DNA of 64,000 nucleotides from Verrucomicrobiales bacterium (GTDB lineage: Bacteria; Verrucomicrobiota; Verrucomicrobiia; Limisphaerales; UBA9464), in the NCBI GenBank assembly GCA_027488845.1, contig JAIYBC010000057.1, forward strand, positions 186,001 through 250,000, written 5' to 3'. Numbering within the stretch: the first letter of the stretch is position 1; each line of letters begins with the position of its first letter. This document shows positions 1 to 11,468 of the stretch, in pieces. A program made the translations under genes and the position numbers. The notes beneath the pieces were generated by a model. The model was given only the letters and a program-made list of their open reading frames with translations, was not told where the DNA came from and did not search any database.

Positions 1-115
1 CGGCCATGTCGGTTGGCTCTCCGCCGGCCAGGTGGTGCGGATACCACATTGAAACCCATGTCGTTCCCGAACTTTCGTTGCCGCCTTCCCGGGGCTGTCC
101 GATAAGTCCCGCGAA

Positions 116-1126
116 ATGCGACGCCGAGTCCCGGTCCCGATATTGATGCTGGCCACCCTGCTGTCGGCATTGGCCGACCCGGGCCCCTTGCCTCCACCGG
201 ATCGGTTGCTGCCACAACTGCGTTCCAAGCTGGGACTGCCAACGAACGAATTCGACCGGGCGGCCTCCTCGGCATTGCTGGAGAGGTTCGGAGGGACCTT
301 GGTCGACACCTCCGCTGAACCGGCGCCTCCGGAGGCGGGCGAAGTCCTGGCCGCGCGGAGGCGGTTCGATGGCGACATACTCTATCTCCGAGTGGGCCAG
401 GTCAGCTCCGGTCTGGCTCCGCAGCTTCGGGCGGCGCTGGAGGATGCGGAGTGGACCCGGAATGCAGTGGGATTGGTGCTCGATCTCCGCTTCGCCCGGG
501 GTGCTTCCTTCGAGGCTGCGGGCCAGGCGGGAAGCCTTTTCTCGGGAGACTCCGGCGAGATCCTGGATTGGGGGGCGGGCCGAACCACGGTTGATGGCGC
601 GGCCACAACCTGGAGGAAGCCGGTCGCCGTGTTGGTGAACGGGGAGACCCGCGGTGCGGCAGGGGCGCTGGCCGCACTTCTGCGCCGCGAAGCGTCGGCC
701 ATCCTCGTCGGACGCCCGACGGGTGGAGACATCGCAGTGATCGGGGAGTTCGACCTCGAGGGTGGTGCCCGCGTGCGGCTGCCGCTTTCCGCGGTACGGC
801 TGGGAGACGGTTCGGTGGTGCCCCGTGGCGGCCTCGAGCCGGACATCCTCGTGCGCGGTTCCTCCGAGGACGACCGACTGCACCTCGAGGATCCGTTCGC
901 GTCGTTTTCCCGCGGTGCCGCCTCCGACGGCGGATCGAAGCCGAACGAACCGGGATCGCCTCCCCGGCGACGGATCAACGAGGCGGATCTGGTGCGCGCC
1001 CAGCGGGAGGGATTGCTCCCGGGCGACGCGAAGACCGAGGTGAAGGCATCGCCAGTCGTCCGGGACCCGGCTCTGGCGCGCGGTTTGGACCTGCTGCGGG
1101 GGCTGGCGATCCTGAAGAAGTCCTGA
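116..1126 (+). CDS. S41-family (C-terminal processing peptidase-like) protein, probably catalytically dead
   Basis: This 336-residue protein begins with a basic and hydrophobic stretch that could be a signal peptide. It then has a tail-specific-protease-like core at about residues 85-245. The landmarks are an ILYLRVG strand, an LVLDLRFARGAS segment in place of the usual LDLRxNxGG, and VLVNGETRGAAGALAALL in place of the usual VNxxTxSAAEALA. The serine position therefore reads Gly. The usual GKG lysine after VGRPT also reads differently (GGD). No PDZ domain is visible. The family cleaves proteins in the periplasm with a Ser-Lys dyad; loss of both residues suggests a non-catalytic relative. The start is ATG 116. 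A weak promoter-like TTGCCG...TAAGTC lies just upstream. hisD follows 56 bases after the stop but has its own promoter-like sequence. Confidence 0.75.
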   Translation: MRRRVPVPILMLATLLSALADPGPLPPPDRLLPQLRSKLGLPTNEFDRAASSALLERFGGTLVDTSAEPAPPEAGEVLAARRRFDGDILYLRVGQVSSGLAPQLRAALEDAEWTRNAVGLVLDLRFARGASFEAAGQAGSLFSGDSGEILDWGAGRTTVDGAATTWRKPVAVLVNGETRGAAGALAALLRREASAILVGRPTGGDIAVIGEFDLEGGARVRLPLSAVRLGDGSVVPRGGLEPDILVRGSSEDDRLHLEDPFASFSRGAASDGGSKPNEPGSPPRRRINEADLVRAQREGLLPGDAKTEVKASPVVRDPALARGLDLLRGLAILKKS

Positions 1127-1146
1127 GCTTCGCCGGAGCGGGCGTT

Positions 1147-1174
1147 TTGACTTGGGACGGGCTGCCGGTAATCT
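1147..1174 (+). promoter_or_regulatory. Putative promoter of hisD
   Basis: TTGACT at 1147-1152 and TAATCT at 1169-1174 are separated by 16 bases. The expected start of transcription is around 1181, almost at the hisD ATG (1183), so the mRNA may be leaderless. The call rests only on pattern matching and on similarity to other putative promoters in this window. Confidence 0.45.
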
Positions 1175-1182
1175 CGGCGGCC

Positions 1183-2481
1183 ATGCAGATCGTCCGCCTT
1201 TCGGATGCCCAATACTCCGCGCAACTCGACCGCGCCTCCGCGGCCACCTCGATGTTCGACCCCGAGATCGAGGATCGCGCCCGGCGGATCCTCGAGGCGG
1301 TGCGCACCCGCGGCGACGAGGCCTTGGTGGAATTCACCGCCAGGTTCGACGGGGTCACCCTCACACCTGAAGGCATCCCGGTCTCCCGTGCCGAGATCCT
1401 GGGAGCGACGGTGGGTGCGGAGCCGGCGCTGCGCTCGGCGGTGACGGAAGCCTCCAAGAACATCGCCGCCTTCGCGCGCAGATCCCGCCGTCGGGACTGG
1501 GAGTCGCGCAATTCCCACGGCGGCAAGGTCGGCGAGATGTACCAGCCCTTCCAAAGGGTCGGCATCTACATCCCCGGCGGAACCGCTCCCCTGGTCTCGA
1601 CGGCCCTCATGACCATCACCTTGGCGAAGGTGGCTGGCTGTCCGGAGATCGTGGTCTGCACACCGTGCGCCAAGGACGGCTCGGTGAACCCGGCCCTGCT
1701 TTTCGCGGCCATCCAGGCCGGTGCCACCGAAATCCACCGCATCGGAGGCGCCCAGGCGATTGCCGCCATGGTCTACGGAACCCCGACCATCCGCCCGGTC
1801 CACAAGGTCTTCGGCCCGGGCAACGCCTATGTGGTCGCCGCCAAGCGCCTGCTTTTCGGCCATGTCGCGGTGGATCTCCTGCCGGGTCCCAGCGAGGTCC
1901 TGGTCGTGGCCGACGATTCCGCCGATCCCCGTCACGTCGCGGCGGACCTCCTGGCGCAGGCCGAGCACGGGTCCGGACACGAGCGGGTGTGGATGGTCAC
2001 GCCCTCGGCCCGGATGCTGAAGTCCGTGGAGAAGGAAATCTCCCGCCAACTGCCGCTGCTGGAGCGATCCGAGTTCGCCAAGAAGGTCTTGGATGCGAAC
2101 GGATGGTTGATCCAGGTGAAGGACATCGACGCCGCCGTGGACCTGGCCAACCGCCTGGCTCCGGAACACTGCGAACTGATGGTCCGTGGAGCCCGCAGGC
2201 TGGCCTCGCGGATCCACAGCGCCGGCGCGCTGCTGATCGGACCGGATTCGCCGACGGTTCTCGGCGACTACGTCGCGGGACCCAGCCACACGCTGCCCAC
2301 GGGCGGCGGCGGTCGCAGCTTCGCGGGGCTCACCGTGGACCAGTTCCAGCGTCGGACGAGCCTCATCGAGTACGGGCGTCCCGCGTTGAAGAAGGCCCTT
2401 TCCGCGGTCGGCGAATTCTCCCGCCTCGAAGGCCTCTCGGCGCACGGGCGTTCCGCGACGATCCGATTCGACCGCAAGTAG
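1183..2481 (+). CDS. hisD: Histidinol dehydrogenase
   Basis: HisD oxidises L-histidinol to L-histidine in two NAD-dependent steps, the end of histidine synthesis in the cytoplasm. The 432-residue length is typical. Recognisable family stretches include VGIYIPGGTAPLVSTALM, GGAQAIAAMVYGT, KVFGPGNAYV, LLPGPSEVLV, the zinc/substrate region LAQAEHGSG, LAPEHCELMV and the C-terminal GPSHTLPTGGG. A longer frame opens at TTG 1147, but that codon is inside the putative -35 box, so ATG 1183 is preferred. No other his gene is in the window. The gene converges on the beta-helix gene with only 7 bases between the two stop codons, and no terminator is visible there. Confidence 0.96.
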   Translation: MQIVRLSDAQYSAQLDRASAATSMFDPEIEDRARRILEAVRTRGDEALVEFTARFDGVTLTPEGIPVSRAEILGATVGAEPALRSAVTEASKNIAAFARRSRRRDWESRNSHGGKVGEMYQPFQRVGIYIPGGTAPLVSTALMTITLAKVAGCPEIVVCTPCAKDGSVNPALLFAAIQAGATEIHRIGGAQAIAAMVYGTPTIRPVHKVFGPGNAYVVAAKRLLFGHVAVDLLPGPSEVLVVADDSADPRHVAADLLAQAEHGSGHERVWMVTPSARMLKSVEKEISRQLPLLERSEFAKKVLDANGWLIQVKDIDAAVDLANRLAPEHCELMVRGARRLASRIHSAGALLIGPDSPTVLGDYVAGPSHTLPTGGGGRSFAGLTVDQFQRRTSLIEYGRPALKKALSAVGEFSRLEGLSAHGRSATIRFDRK

Positions 2482-2488
2482 AGCGAGC

Positions 2489-5211
<2,723 letters not shown>

Positions 5212-5240
5212 TCGGCTTCCGGCTCCCCAAGGGCCATCGG

Positions 5241-5275
5241 ACGGCGGCACCCGGCGACGGGGCCGCCGTTTTTCC
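5241..5275 (+). terminator. Intrinsic terminator of gap
   Basis: ACGGCGGC (5241-5248) pairs with GCCGCCGT (5262-5269) across a 13-base loop and is followed by a run of T. It lies about 30 bases after the gap stop codon. Confidence 0.75.
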
Positions 5276-5348
5276 TTTCCCGGGGGAAGCTTTCCCGCGG
5301 CTTTGGCCGGACATGCGCGGGACCGGTTTTTCCGGCTGTCCACGGACG

Positions 5349-7025
5349 TCAGGCGGCGAGGGCGAGCACGAGCAGCTGTGCGGTGAGGATCCGCAGGAGC
5401 ATGGTGGCCGGATAGACCGTGGCATAGGCGACGCTGGGGGAGTCGGCCTTGGCGATGGCGCAGGCGAACGCCAGGGCCGGAGGATCGGTCATGGCGCCCG
5501 ACAGCAGTCCGCTGATGCTCATGAAGTCGAGGTTCATCCGTTTCCGGGCGAACCAGCCGACGAGGAGCAGCGGGACCATGGCGACCAGGATCGCCGAGCC
5601 GAGCCAGGCGATGCCGGCGGGGGTGAAGACGGAATGGAAGAAGTGTTGTCCGGCGCCGAGGCCCACCGCGGCGAGGAAGAGGGTGATGCCGAGCTCGCGG
5701 AAGGCGAGGTTGGCGGTGATCGGCATGTGCCACACCAGCGGACCGAAATGGCCGATCCGTGCGAGCAGGATGGCGATGATCAGCGGACCGCCGGCGAGCC
5801 CCAGTCGCAACGGGGCGGGAAGTCCCGGCAGGGCGATCGGCACAAGGCCCACGGCGACGCCGAGGGCGATGCCGGTGAACACGGGGATGAAGTGGGTGGA
5901 ATTGAGTTCCTTGAGCGAGTTCCCGAGGACGGCCGAAGCCTGGTCGAGGTTCGCGGCCTCGCCGACGACTTGGAGCTGGTCGCCGAACTGGAGGGCGAGG
6001 TCCGGCACGGCACCCATTTCCAGGTCCGCCCGGGTCACCCGCGTCACCGTCACCCCGAAGCGGTCGTTGAGGGCGAGTTCACCGACGGTCTTCCCGAGGA
6101 CATCCCGGTGTGTGACCAGCACGCGGCGGAAGGTCACCGGGCCCGAGGACTGGGTCAGGTCCACGTCCGTGACACGTCCGACGATCCGACGGAAGGAGTC
6201 GAGGGCGGCGGGAGTGCCGACGGCGAGGAGCAGGTCGCCGATGCGGACGACGTGGTCCTCGTCGGCGGCCTCGATCCGTCCGGTGCCGGGCCGGTGGACG
6301 CGGGAGACGACCACGCCGGTCTCGCGGCGGCCGGGGATGTCGCCGAGGCGGAGGCCGTCGAGGTTGTTGTTCTCCACGACGAGGGTCTGACGCGAGAGCG
6401 GGGCGGAGCGGGGCTGGCCGGAAGCGGAGTGACGTGCGGCCTCGGCCTCGGGAGAAATGCGGAACACCAGCTTCAGCAGGATCAGGGAGGCGATGATGCC
6501 CGCGATGCCGGCCGGATAGGAGACGGCGTAGGCGAGGGCGGGAAGGGCTGCGCGGGCTGCCTCGATGTCGGGCAGCGAGAGAATGACCTGTTGGGCGGCT
6601 CCGAGGGATGGCGTGTTGGTGGTCGCGCCGGAGAACAGTCCCACGGCGGCGAGGGGGTCGATTCCGAACCAACGGGCCACGCACCAGGTCCCGGCGGCAC
6701 CGCCGAGGACGATGACGGCGGCCAGGCCGTTCAGGGGCAGGCCGTTCCTGCGGAAGGCCGCGAAGAATCCCGGACCCAGCTGGAGTCCGATGGTGAAGAC
6801 GAACAGGATGAGACCGAATTCCTTCACGAAATGGAGGATCGGCGTTTCGACCTGGAAGCCGAGGTGTCCGGCGAGGATGCCGGAGAAGAGGACCCCGGCC
6901 GTGCCGAGTCCGACTCCCCGCAACTTCAGGCTGCCAAAGGCCAGTCCCGAGACGGCGACCACCGCGAGGACGAGGACGGCCCAGGCGACGGGTTGGGCGT
7001 GGGCGAACGAGGAGAAGTCGGGCAT
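5349..7025 (-). CDS. YidE/YbjL (aspartate:alanine exchanger-type) transporter with two TrkA-C domains
   Basis: This is a 558-residue inner-membrane protein. The N-terminal half has about five or six hydrophobic helices, including LVLAVVAVSGLAFGSLKL and FGLILFVFTIGLQLGPGFF. Two regulatory RCK/TrkA-C domains occupy the middle at roughly residues 205-370; each contains a VGDxLxxVG-like segment. A second block of helices follows, including GLLSGAMTDPPALAFA. The duplicated GxxSGAxTxxPxL motifs (GLFSGATTNTPSL and GLLSGAMTDPPAL) are characteristic of the AspT/YidE family, whose best known member exchanges aspartate and alanine. The substrate here is unknown. The frame extends to 7085, but ATG 7025 places the start directly before the first helix. 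It is downstream of, and co-directional with, the secDF terminator. Confidence 0.88.
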   Translation of the reverse strand: MPDFSSFAHAQPVAWAVLVLAVVAVSGLAFGSLKLRGVGLGTAGVLFSGILAGHLGFQVETPILHFVKEFGLILFVFTIGLQLGPGFFAAFRRNGLPLNGLAAVIVLGGAAGTWCVARWFGIDPLAAVGLFSGATTNTPSLGAAQQVILSLPDIEAARAALPALAYAVSYPAGIAGIIASLILLKLVFRISPEAEAARHSASGQPRSAPLSRQTLVVENNNLDGLRLGDIPGRRETGVVVSRVHRPGTGRIEAADEDHVVRIGDLLLAVGTPAALDSFRRIVGRVTDVDLTQSSGPVTFRRVLVTHRDVLGKTVGELALNDRFGVTVTRVTRADLEMGAVPDLALQFGDQLQVVGEAANLDQASAVLGNSLKELNSTHFIPVFTGIALGVAVGLVPIALPGLPAPLRLGLAGGPLIIAILLARIGHFGPLVWHMPITANLAFRELGITLFLAAVGLGAGQHFFHSVFTPAGIAWLGSAILVAMVPLLLVGWFARKRMNLDFMSISGLLSGAMTDPPALAFACAIAKADSPSVAYATVYPATMLLRILTAQLLVLALAA

Positions 7026-7218
7026 CGGTTGGGTTGGGTGGGACTGGGTCGTATCCCGCCGGGCGTTTAAGCCATCGACCGGCATGGCCCGTCAATCGGC
7101 ATCACGAGCGGAAGTGGCCACCGGGATCCATGGGACGTCGCCGGCGGTTGCTGTGGTGGTCTCCGTCCATTGCGGACAGCGGTACTCCGGCGTGGCGATT
7201 CCGTGCGCATGGCGAAAT

Positions 7219-7247
7219 GAAAAAGCCGCCCCTTGGGAGGGGCGGCT
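7219..7247 (-). terminator. Intrinsic terminator of the yajC-secDF operon
   Basis: Read on the minus strand, AGCCGCCCCT and AGGGGCGGCT form a perfect 10-bp stem with a 4-base loop, followed by TTTTC. It starts about 20 bases past the secDF stop. Confidence 0.88.
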
Positions 7248-7266
7248 CGAGGAGAGCGGAACCGGA

Positions 7267-9828
7267 TCAGGGCGTGGCCGGCTCGGTGCGCACGGGGGTT
7301 CCCGCGGGAACCGCCACGGCTCCGAGGCTTGGGCGCTGGCCCTTGTGCCACCAGATCACCAATGCGCTGGCGATGTAGATCGACGAGTACGTACCGGTGA
7401 GGATGCCGACCAGGAAGGTGAAGGCGAAGTCGTTGATCGCGCCGCCGCCGAAGGCATAGAGCGCCACCGTGGCGATGAAGGTCGTGCCGGAGGTGATGAT
7501 CGTGCGGCTCAGCGTCTGGTTGAGGGCGCGGTCGATCAGTTCCCGGAACGAGCCGCCCGCACCCATCTTCAGGTCCTCACGGATGCGGTCGAAGATCACG
7601 ATCGTGTCGTTGATCGAGAAGCCGATGATCGTCAAAAGGGCAGCCACGAAAGTCGCGTTGAACTGGCGTCCTTCGCCGAAGAAGCCAGTGAGGCAGTACC
7701 AGCCGACCGTCATGAGCACGTCGTGGATCACGGCGACCACGGCGCCGACGGCGAAGCTGAACTCGTAGCGGAATGCGACGTAGACCAGGATGCCGAAGAG
7801 GGCGAGGATCGAGGCGAGGATCGCCGACTTCTGGATCTCCTTGCCGACGGTCGCGCCGACGGAATCGAGGCGGGCCCGTTCGAAGCGGGATTCGGGGAAG
7901 GCCTTCTGGAGTGCGGACTCCACCTTGGAGCCGCTGTCCTTGGCCGAAGTCACGGCGAGGTATTCCTTGCGGGAAGCGCCTGCACCCTCGTTCTGGTACT
8001 GGATTCGCGTTTCGCCGATGCCGAGCTTGGCGAGTTCGGCGCGGACCTTCTCGGTGTCCACCTTCTGGGAGAAGCGGAGTTGGAGTTCGTCACCGCCGGC
8101 GAACTCGATGCCCAGCATGTTGGAACCGCGGCCGAAGACGCCGTAGCCGCAGCCAACGAGGATCAGGAGCCAGGAGGCCACGAACGCCGGGATGGCTTTG
8201 TTGAGGAAGCGAATGTTCGTGCCCTTGATGATGTGCATCATCGGCAGCGAGCGGATGAGTTCCTTGGCAACAAGGAAGTCGAAGATGAGTCGCGTGACGA
8301 CGAGCGCGGTGAACATCGAGACGCAGAGGCCGACAGTCAGCGCGACGCCGAAGCCCTTGATCGGTCCGGTTCCGAGGACGATGAGCAGCACCGAGGAGAT
8401 CAGGGTCGTGAGGTTCGAGTCGAAGATCGTCCCGAAAGCCTTGTCATAGCCTGCCGAGACGGCGCCTCGGACGGACTTGCCGAGCGCCAGTTCCTCGCGC
8501 ATGCGCTCGTAGATGAGGACGTTGGCGTCCACGGCCATGCCGATGGTGAGGACGATGCCGGCGATGCCGGGGAGGGTGAAGGTGACGTCGAGGGAGCACA
8601 TCACGCCGAGCATGATGATGATGTTCAGGATGAGGGCGACGTTGGCCACGAGGCCGGCGAGAAGGTAATAGACCAGCATGAACACGGCGACCGCGACAAC
8701 GCCGACGATGGCGGCCATCCTGCCGGAGGCGATGGAGTCGGCGCCGAGCGACGGATCCACGCTGCGCTCCTCCTTGATCTCCAGCGGGGTCGGGAGGGGG
8801 TTCTCGAGGGCGGTGGCGAGTTCGAAGGCCTCCTTGTCCGAGAAGTTGCCGGTGATCTGGCCGTTGCCGCCGACGATGGCGGAGTTGATCCGGGGGGCGG
8901 AGATGACCTCGCCGTCGAGGATGATCGCGAGGCGCTGGCCGATCGCGGCCTGGGTGATCTCGGCGAAGAGCTGGGCGCCGGCGGTGTTGAGCGAGAAGCT
9001 GACGTAGGGCGACCCGGTGGCCGGTTCATGACCGACGCCGGCGCCGGAGATGTGGGTGCCGGAGAGACCCCGTTCGCTGTTCCGCTTCACGAGGATGGGG
9101 TAGGGGACCTTCTGTCCCTGGACCTGGCCGGGAACCATTTCGAACATGCGGATGTATCCCGGGGGGACGATGCCGCGCTGGAGGAGGTTGTCGCTGTCCG
9201 GATGGACCATGCGGAACTCGAGGAAGGCGGCCTTCTGGATCTGTTCCTTGGCGCCCTGTTTGTCGGCCTCGCTGAGTCCGGGGAGCTGGACGAGGATGCG
9301 GTTGGCGCCGGCGGGGGCGATGACCGGTTCCGCGACGCCGAAGCGGTCGACGCGACGGCGAATGACCTCGACCGCCTGCTGGGCCGCCAGTTCGTTGTTG
9401 AGACCGGCGGTGATGTTGGACTGGGACCGCGAGGCGCCCATCTCCAGGAGGAACTGGGTGCCACCCTGGAGATCGAGGCCGAGGCGGAACTTGCCGGCGG
9501 CGGCCCGCTGGACGCGGTTGAGGATGCCGCGGACGGGATCGCGCTCGATCGCGTAGTTGACGTAGTTGGTCGGGAAATAGCGGGTGATGTCGTTGGTCCC
9601 GATGGCGACCACCAGGTTCGAGTAGGTGATCCCGGAGGCGCCGTCGGTGTTCGGGGCATCCAGTTCCCGGGCCTTCTTGACGATCTCGTCGAAGGTCTTG
9701 TCCGGTGTGGCGGACTGGGAGTCGAAGGTGTCGATCAGGTTCCTCGGGGCGGGCGGATAGAGTTCCGACACCGACCAGGCGAGGATGAACAGGATGAGGA
9801 GAAACCTCGTGAGGTGACTGCGGTTCAT
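7267..9828 (-). CDS. secDF: Fused protein translocase subunit SecDF
   Basis: SecD and SecF pull exported proteins through the SecYEG channel from the periplasmic side, using the proton gradient. Here both are one 853-residue chain. The SecD half has an N-terminal helix, a P1 region containing FRLGLDLQGGTQFLLEM, and VEVIRRRVDRFGVAEPVI. Its membrane domain includes GIAGIVLTIGMAVDANVLIYERMREEL. The SecF half begins near residue 540 (IRFLNKAIPAF). It contains GIEFAGGDELQLRF and the membrane signature TIIGFSINDTIVIFDRIRE. The conserved membrane Asp and Arg residues of both halves are present. The gene lies 25 bases downstream of yajC and ends at a strong terminator. The fusion is a known variant in several phyla. 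Confidence 0.97.
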   Translation of the reverse strand: MNRSHLTRFLLILFILAWSVSELYPPAPRNLIDTFDSQSATPDKTFDEIVKKARELDAPNTDGASGITYSNLVVAIGTNDITRYFPTNYVNYAIERDPVRGILNRVQRAAAGKFRLGLDLQGGTQFLLEMGASRSQSNITAGLNNELAAQQAVEVIRRRVDRFGVAEPVIAPAGANRILVQLPGLSEADKQGAKEQIQKAAFLEFRMVHPDSDNLLQRGIVPPGYIRMFEMVPGQVQGQKVPYPILVKRNSERGLSGTHISGAGVGHEPATGSPYVSFSLNTAGAQLFAEITQAAIGQRLAIILDGEVISAPRINSAIVGGNGQITGNFSDKEAFELATALENPLPTPLEIKEERSVDPSLGADSIASGRMAAIVGVVAVAVFMLVYYLLAGLVANVALILNIIIMLGVMCSLDVTFTLPGIAGIVLTIGMAVDANVLIYERMREELALGKSVRGAVSAGYDKAFGTIFDSNLTTLISSVLLIVLGTGPIKGFGVALTVGLCVSMFTALVVTRLIFDFLVAKELIRSLPMMHIIKGTNIRFLNKAIPAFVASWLLILVGCGYGVFGRGSNMLGIEFAGGDELQLRFSQKVDTEKVRAELAKLGIGETRIQYQNEGAGASRKEYLAVTSAKDSGSKVESALQKAFPESRFERARLDSVGATVGKEIQKSAILASILALFGILVYVAFRYEFSFAVGAVVAVIHDVLMTVGWYCLTGFFGEGRQFNATFVAALLTIIGFSINDTIVIFDRIREDLKMGAGGSFRELIDRALNQTLSRTIITSGTTFIATVALYAFGGGAINDFAFTFLVGILTGTYSSIYIASALVIWWHKGQRPSLGAVAVPAGTPVRTEPATP

Positions 9829-9853
9829 GCGGGCAGGGGAAAAAGGGTGGATT

Positions 9854-10195
9854 TCAGGAGGCGGCGCGCTCGGTGACGTCGGTCACGGCGGACTTGGTGA
9901 TCTCGAGCTTCGATTCGCCGCAGCGGATGGTGACGGTGTTGTCCTTGATGCCCACCACGACCCCGACGAGGCCGGCGGCGGTGACGATCTTGTCGCCGGC
10001 CTTGAGGGCCTTGATCAGTTCGGCCTGCTCCTTGGCCTTCTTCTGCTGCGGGCGGATCAGCATCACGTAGAAGATCAGGACGAAGAAGACCATCATGCCG
10101 ATCTGCATGACGGCGGCCTTCTTCTGCTCTTCCGGGGATGCGTTCGGAGACACACCGCCCATGGCCAACACCGGGTTTACAAGTACGGAAAACAT
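9854..10195 (-). CDS. yajC: Preprotein translocase subunit YajC
   Basis: This small membrane partner of SecDF has 113 residues. One transmembrane helix (GMMVFFVLIFYVMLIRPQQK) is followed by the YajC signature RPQQKKAKEQAELIKALKAGDKIVTAAGLVGVVVGI. ATG 10195 is chosen because it gives a normal-length protein; the frame is open for another 77 residues, but that stretch contains the promoter. The gene is cotranscribed with secDF. The putative promoter lies 20-47 bases upstream. Confidence 0.96.
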   Translation of the reverse strand: MFSVLVNPVLAMGGVSPNASPEEQKKAAVMQIGMMVFFVLIFYVMLIRPQQKKAKEQAELIKALKAGDKIVTAAGLVGVVVGIKDNTVTIRCGESKLEITKSAVTDVTERAAS

Positions 10196-10214
10196 GACGT
10201 GCAAAGGAACGGGG

Positions 10215-10242
10215 AGACTAGGGAGGGGCGGGGCCTTGGCAA
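10215..10242 (-). promoter_or_regulatory. Putative promoter of yajC-secDF
   Basis: On the minus strand TTGCCA (10242-10237) and TAGTCT (10220-10215) are 16 bases apart. The second box is followed by CCCC. It belongs to the TAGNYT promoter-like set of this window. Confidence 0.5.
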
Positions 10243-10342
10243 GCGCACGTTCGACGGCTTGCCCGTGCGGCGATGTCCGGCGACGGGGCGGGTTCCGGTT
10301 TCCGGCTGCGTTTTCCCCGCCGGATGCTATTTCAGGCGCAAC

Positions 10343-10873
10343 GTGAAACTTTCGGAACTCCACCTGGGACAGAAGGTCGTCCATCCGCAATACGGCGAGG
10401 GCGAGGTGCGCTCGATCCACGACCATGCCGCCGAGATCCTTTTCCGCGATGGCCGGAAACCGGTGGATCCCGAGGCCTCGGGGCTGGTTCCTGCGGAGTC
10501 TCAGGCGGCATTGAGCGGCCTGTCGCTTCCCCTGGACGTCCTGATCCAGAAGGTGGTGGAGGCGGCGGCGGACCGGCTCGGCTTGGAGAAGCCGGAGTCG
10601 CTAGTCCACGAGCTGGCGCCGCGATGGAAGAAGGGAACCCTCGTCCTGAAGCCGTCGGACCCGACGCTCCAGGCCAAGGAAGTCGAACTGGAGGTCTTCT
10701 TCCACAAGCTGGTGATGATGCGGAACCAGCTCCGGGTGTTGGAGCAGAAGGTGAACTCCAGCGAGACGCTTTCGTCGGCGGAGAAGTTCGACTGGCAGCA
10801 GTACATCACCCGCTGCTACGGCTCCATGACCACGTTCAACCTGCTCTTCAAGGAGAAGGAATCGGCGTTCTGA
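10343..10873 (+). CDS. Unknown protein with Tudor/KOW-like N-terminus and helical C-terminus
   Basis: The 176-residue protein has no family I can name with certainty. Its N-terminus (LGQKVVHPQYGEGEVRSI, then EILFRDGRKPV) resembles the small Tudor-like domain at the end of UvrD/PcrA helicases and the DUF3553/CarD type fold, which bind RNA polymerase or nucleic acid. The C-terminal half is predicted helical, with VFFHKLVMMRNQLRVLEQKV and a conserved-looking end FDWQQYITRCYGSMTTFNLLF. The start is GTG 10343, giving a natural N-terminus; upstream in-frame sequence is low-complexity and antisense to yajC. The exonuclease gene follows 61 bases later. A role in nucleic-acid metabolism is inference. 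Confidence 0.7.
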   Translation: MKLSELHLGQKVVHPQYGEGEVRSIHDHAAEILFRDGRKPVDPEASGLVPAESQAALSGLSLPLDVLIQKVVEAAADRLGLEKPESLVHELAPRWKKGTLVLKPSDPTLQAKEVELEVFFHKLVMMRNQLRVLEQKVNSSETLSSAEKFDWQQYITRCYGSMTTFNLLFKEKESAF

Positions 10874-10934
10874 ACCGTTGACCGGAATCAGTTCGGGATT
10901 GATCCGGGAACCCGTTTGCCGGAAACCGGCCGCG

Positions 10935-11468
10935 GTGAAGAACATCGTCTACTTCGACCTGGAGACCCAGAAGTCCGCCGACGAGGTCGGGGGCTGGGAC
11001 CGGATCCGTGACATGCGGATGAGCGTCGGGGTGACGTATTCCACCGCGCGCGGAGGCTACGAGATCTACGGCGAGTCCCGGGTGGACGACCTGATCCGGG
11101 AGCTCCAGCGTGCGGACCTGGTGGTGGGATTCAACCACCTGCGCTTCGACTACGAAGTGCTGCATGGGTACACGGTGTTCGACCTCACGCAGTTGCCCAC
11201 GTTGGACATGCTCGTGGTGCTGGCCGACACCTTGAAGCACCGGCTTTCCTTGGATTCGATCGCCGAGGCGACCTTCGGGCTGGCCAAGACCAGCGAAGGG
11301 CTTCAGGCGATCGAGTGGTTCCGCCAGGGCAAGATGATGGAGATCGCCGAGTACTGCTGCTTCGACGTGAAGCTGACCAAGATGGTCCACGAATTCGGAG
11401 CCGCCCACAGGCTGCTCTACTACAAGAACCGCTTCGGTGCGCGGCTCAGCGTCCCGGTGGGCTGGTAG
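10935..11468 (+). CDS. DEDDy-type 3'-5' exonuclease / ribonuclease H-like protein
   Basis: The 177-residue protein carries the three exonuclease motifs of the DEDD superfamily. Motif I is VYFDLET (Asp8, Glu10). Motif II is GFNHLRFDYEVL. Motif III is EYCCFDVKLT, with Tyr four residues before the Asp, which makes it DEDDy. Members use two metal ions to remove nucleotides from 3' ends; some stand alone and some are helicase partners. GTG 10935 is preferred; an ATG at 10878 would add 19 residues of unlike composition. The last 23 bases overlap, tail to tail, the end of the propeller gene on the other strand. Confidence 0.82.
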   Translation: MKNIVYFDLETQKSADEVGGWDRIRDMRMSVGVTYSTARGGYEIYGESRVDDLIRELQRADLVVGFNHLRFDYEVLHGYTVFDLTQLPTLDMLVVLADTLKHRLSLDSIAEATFGLAKTSEGLQAIEWFRQGKMMEIAEYCCFDVKLTKMVHEFGAAHRLLYYKNRFGARLSVPVGW

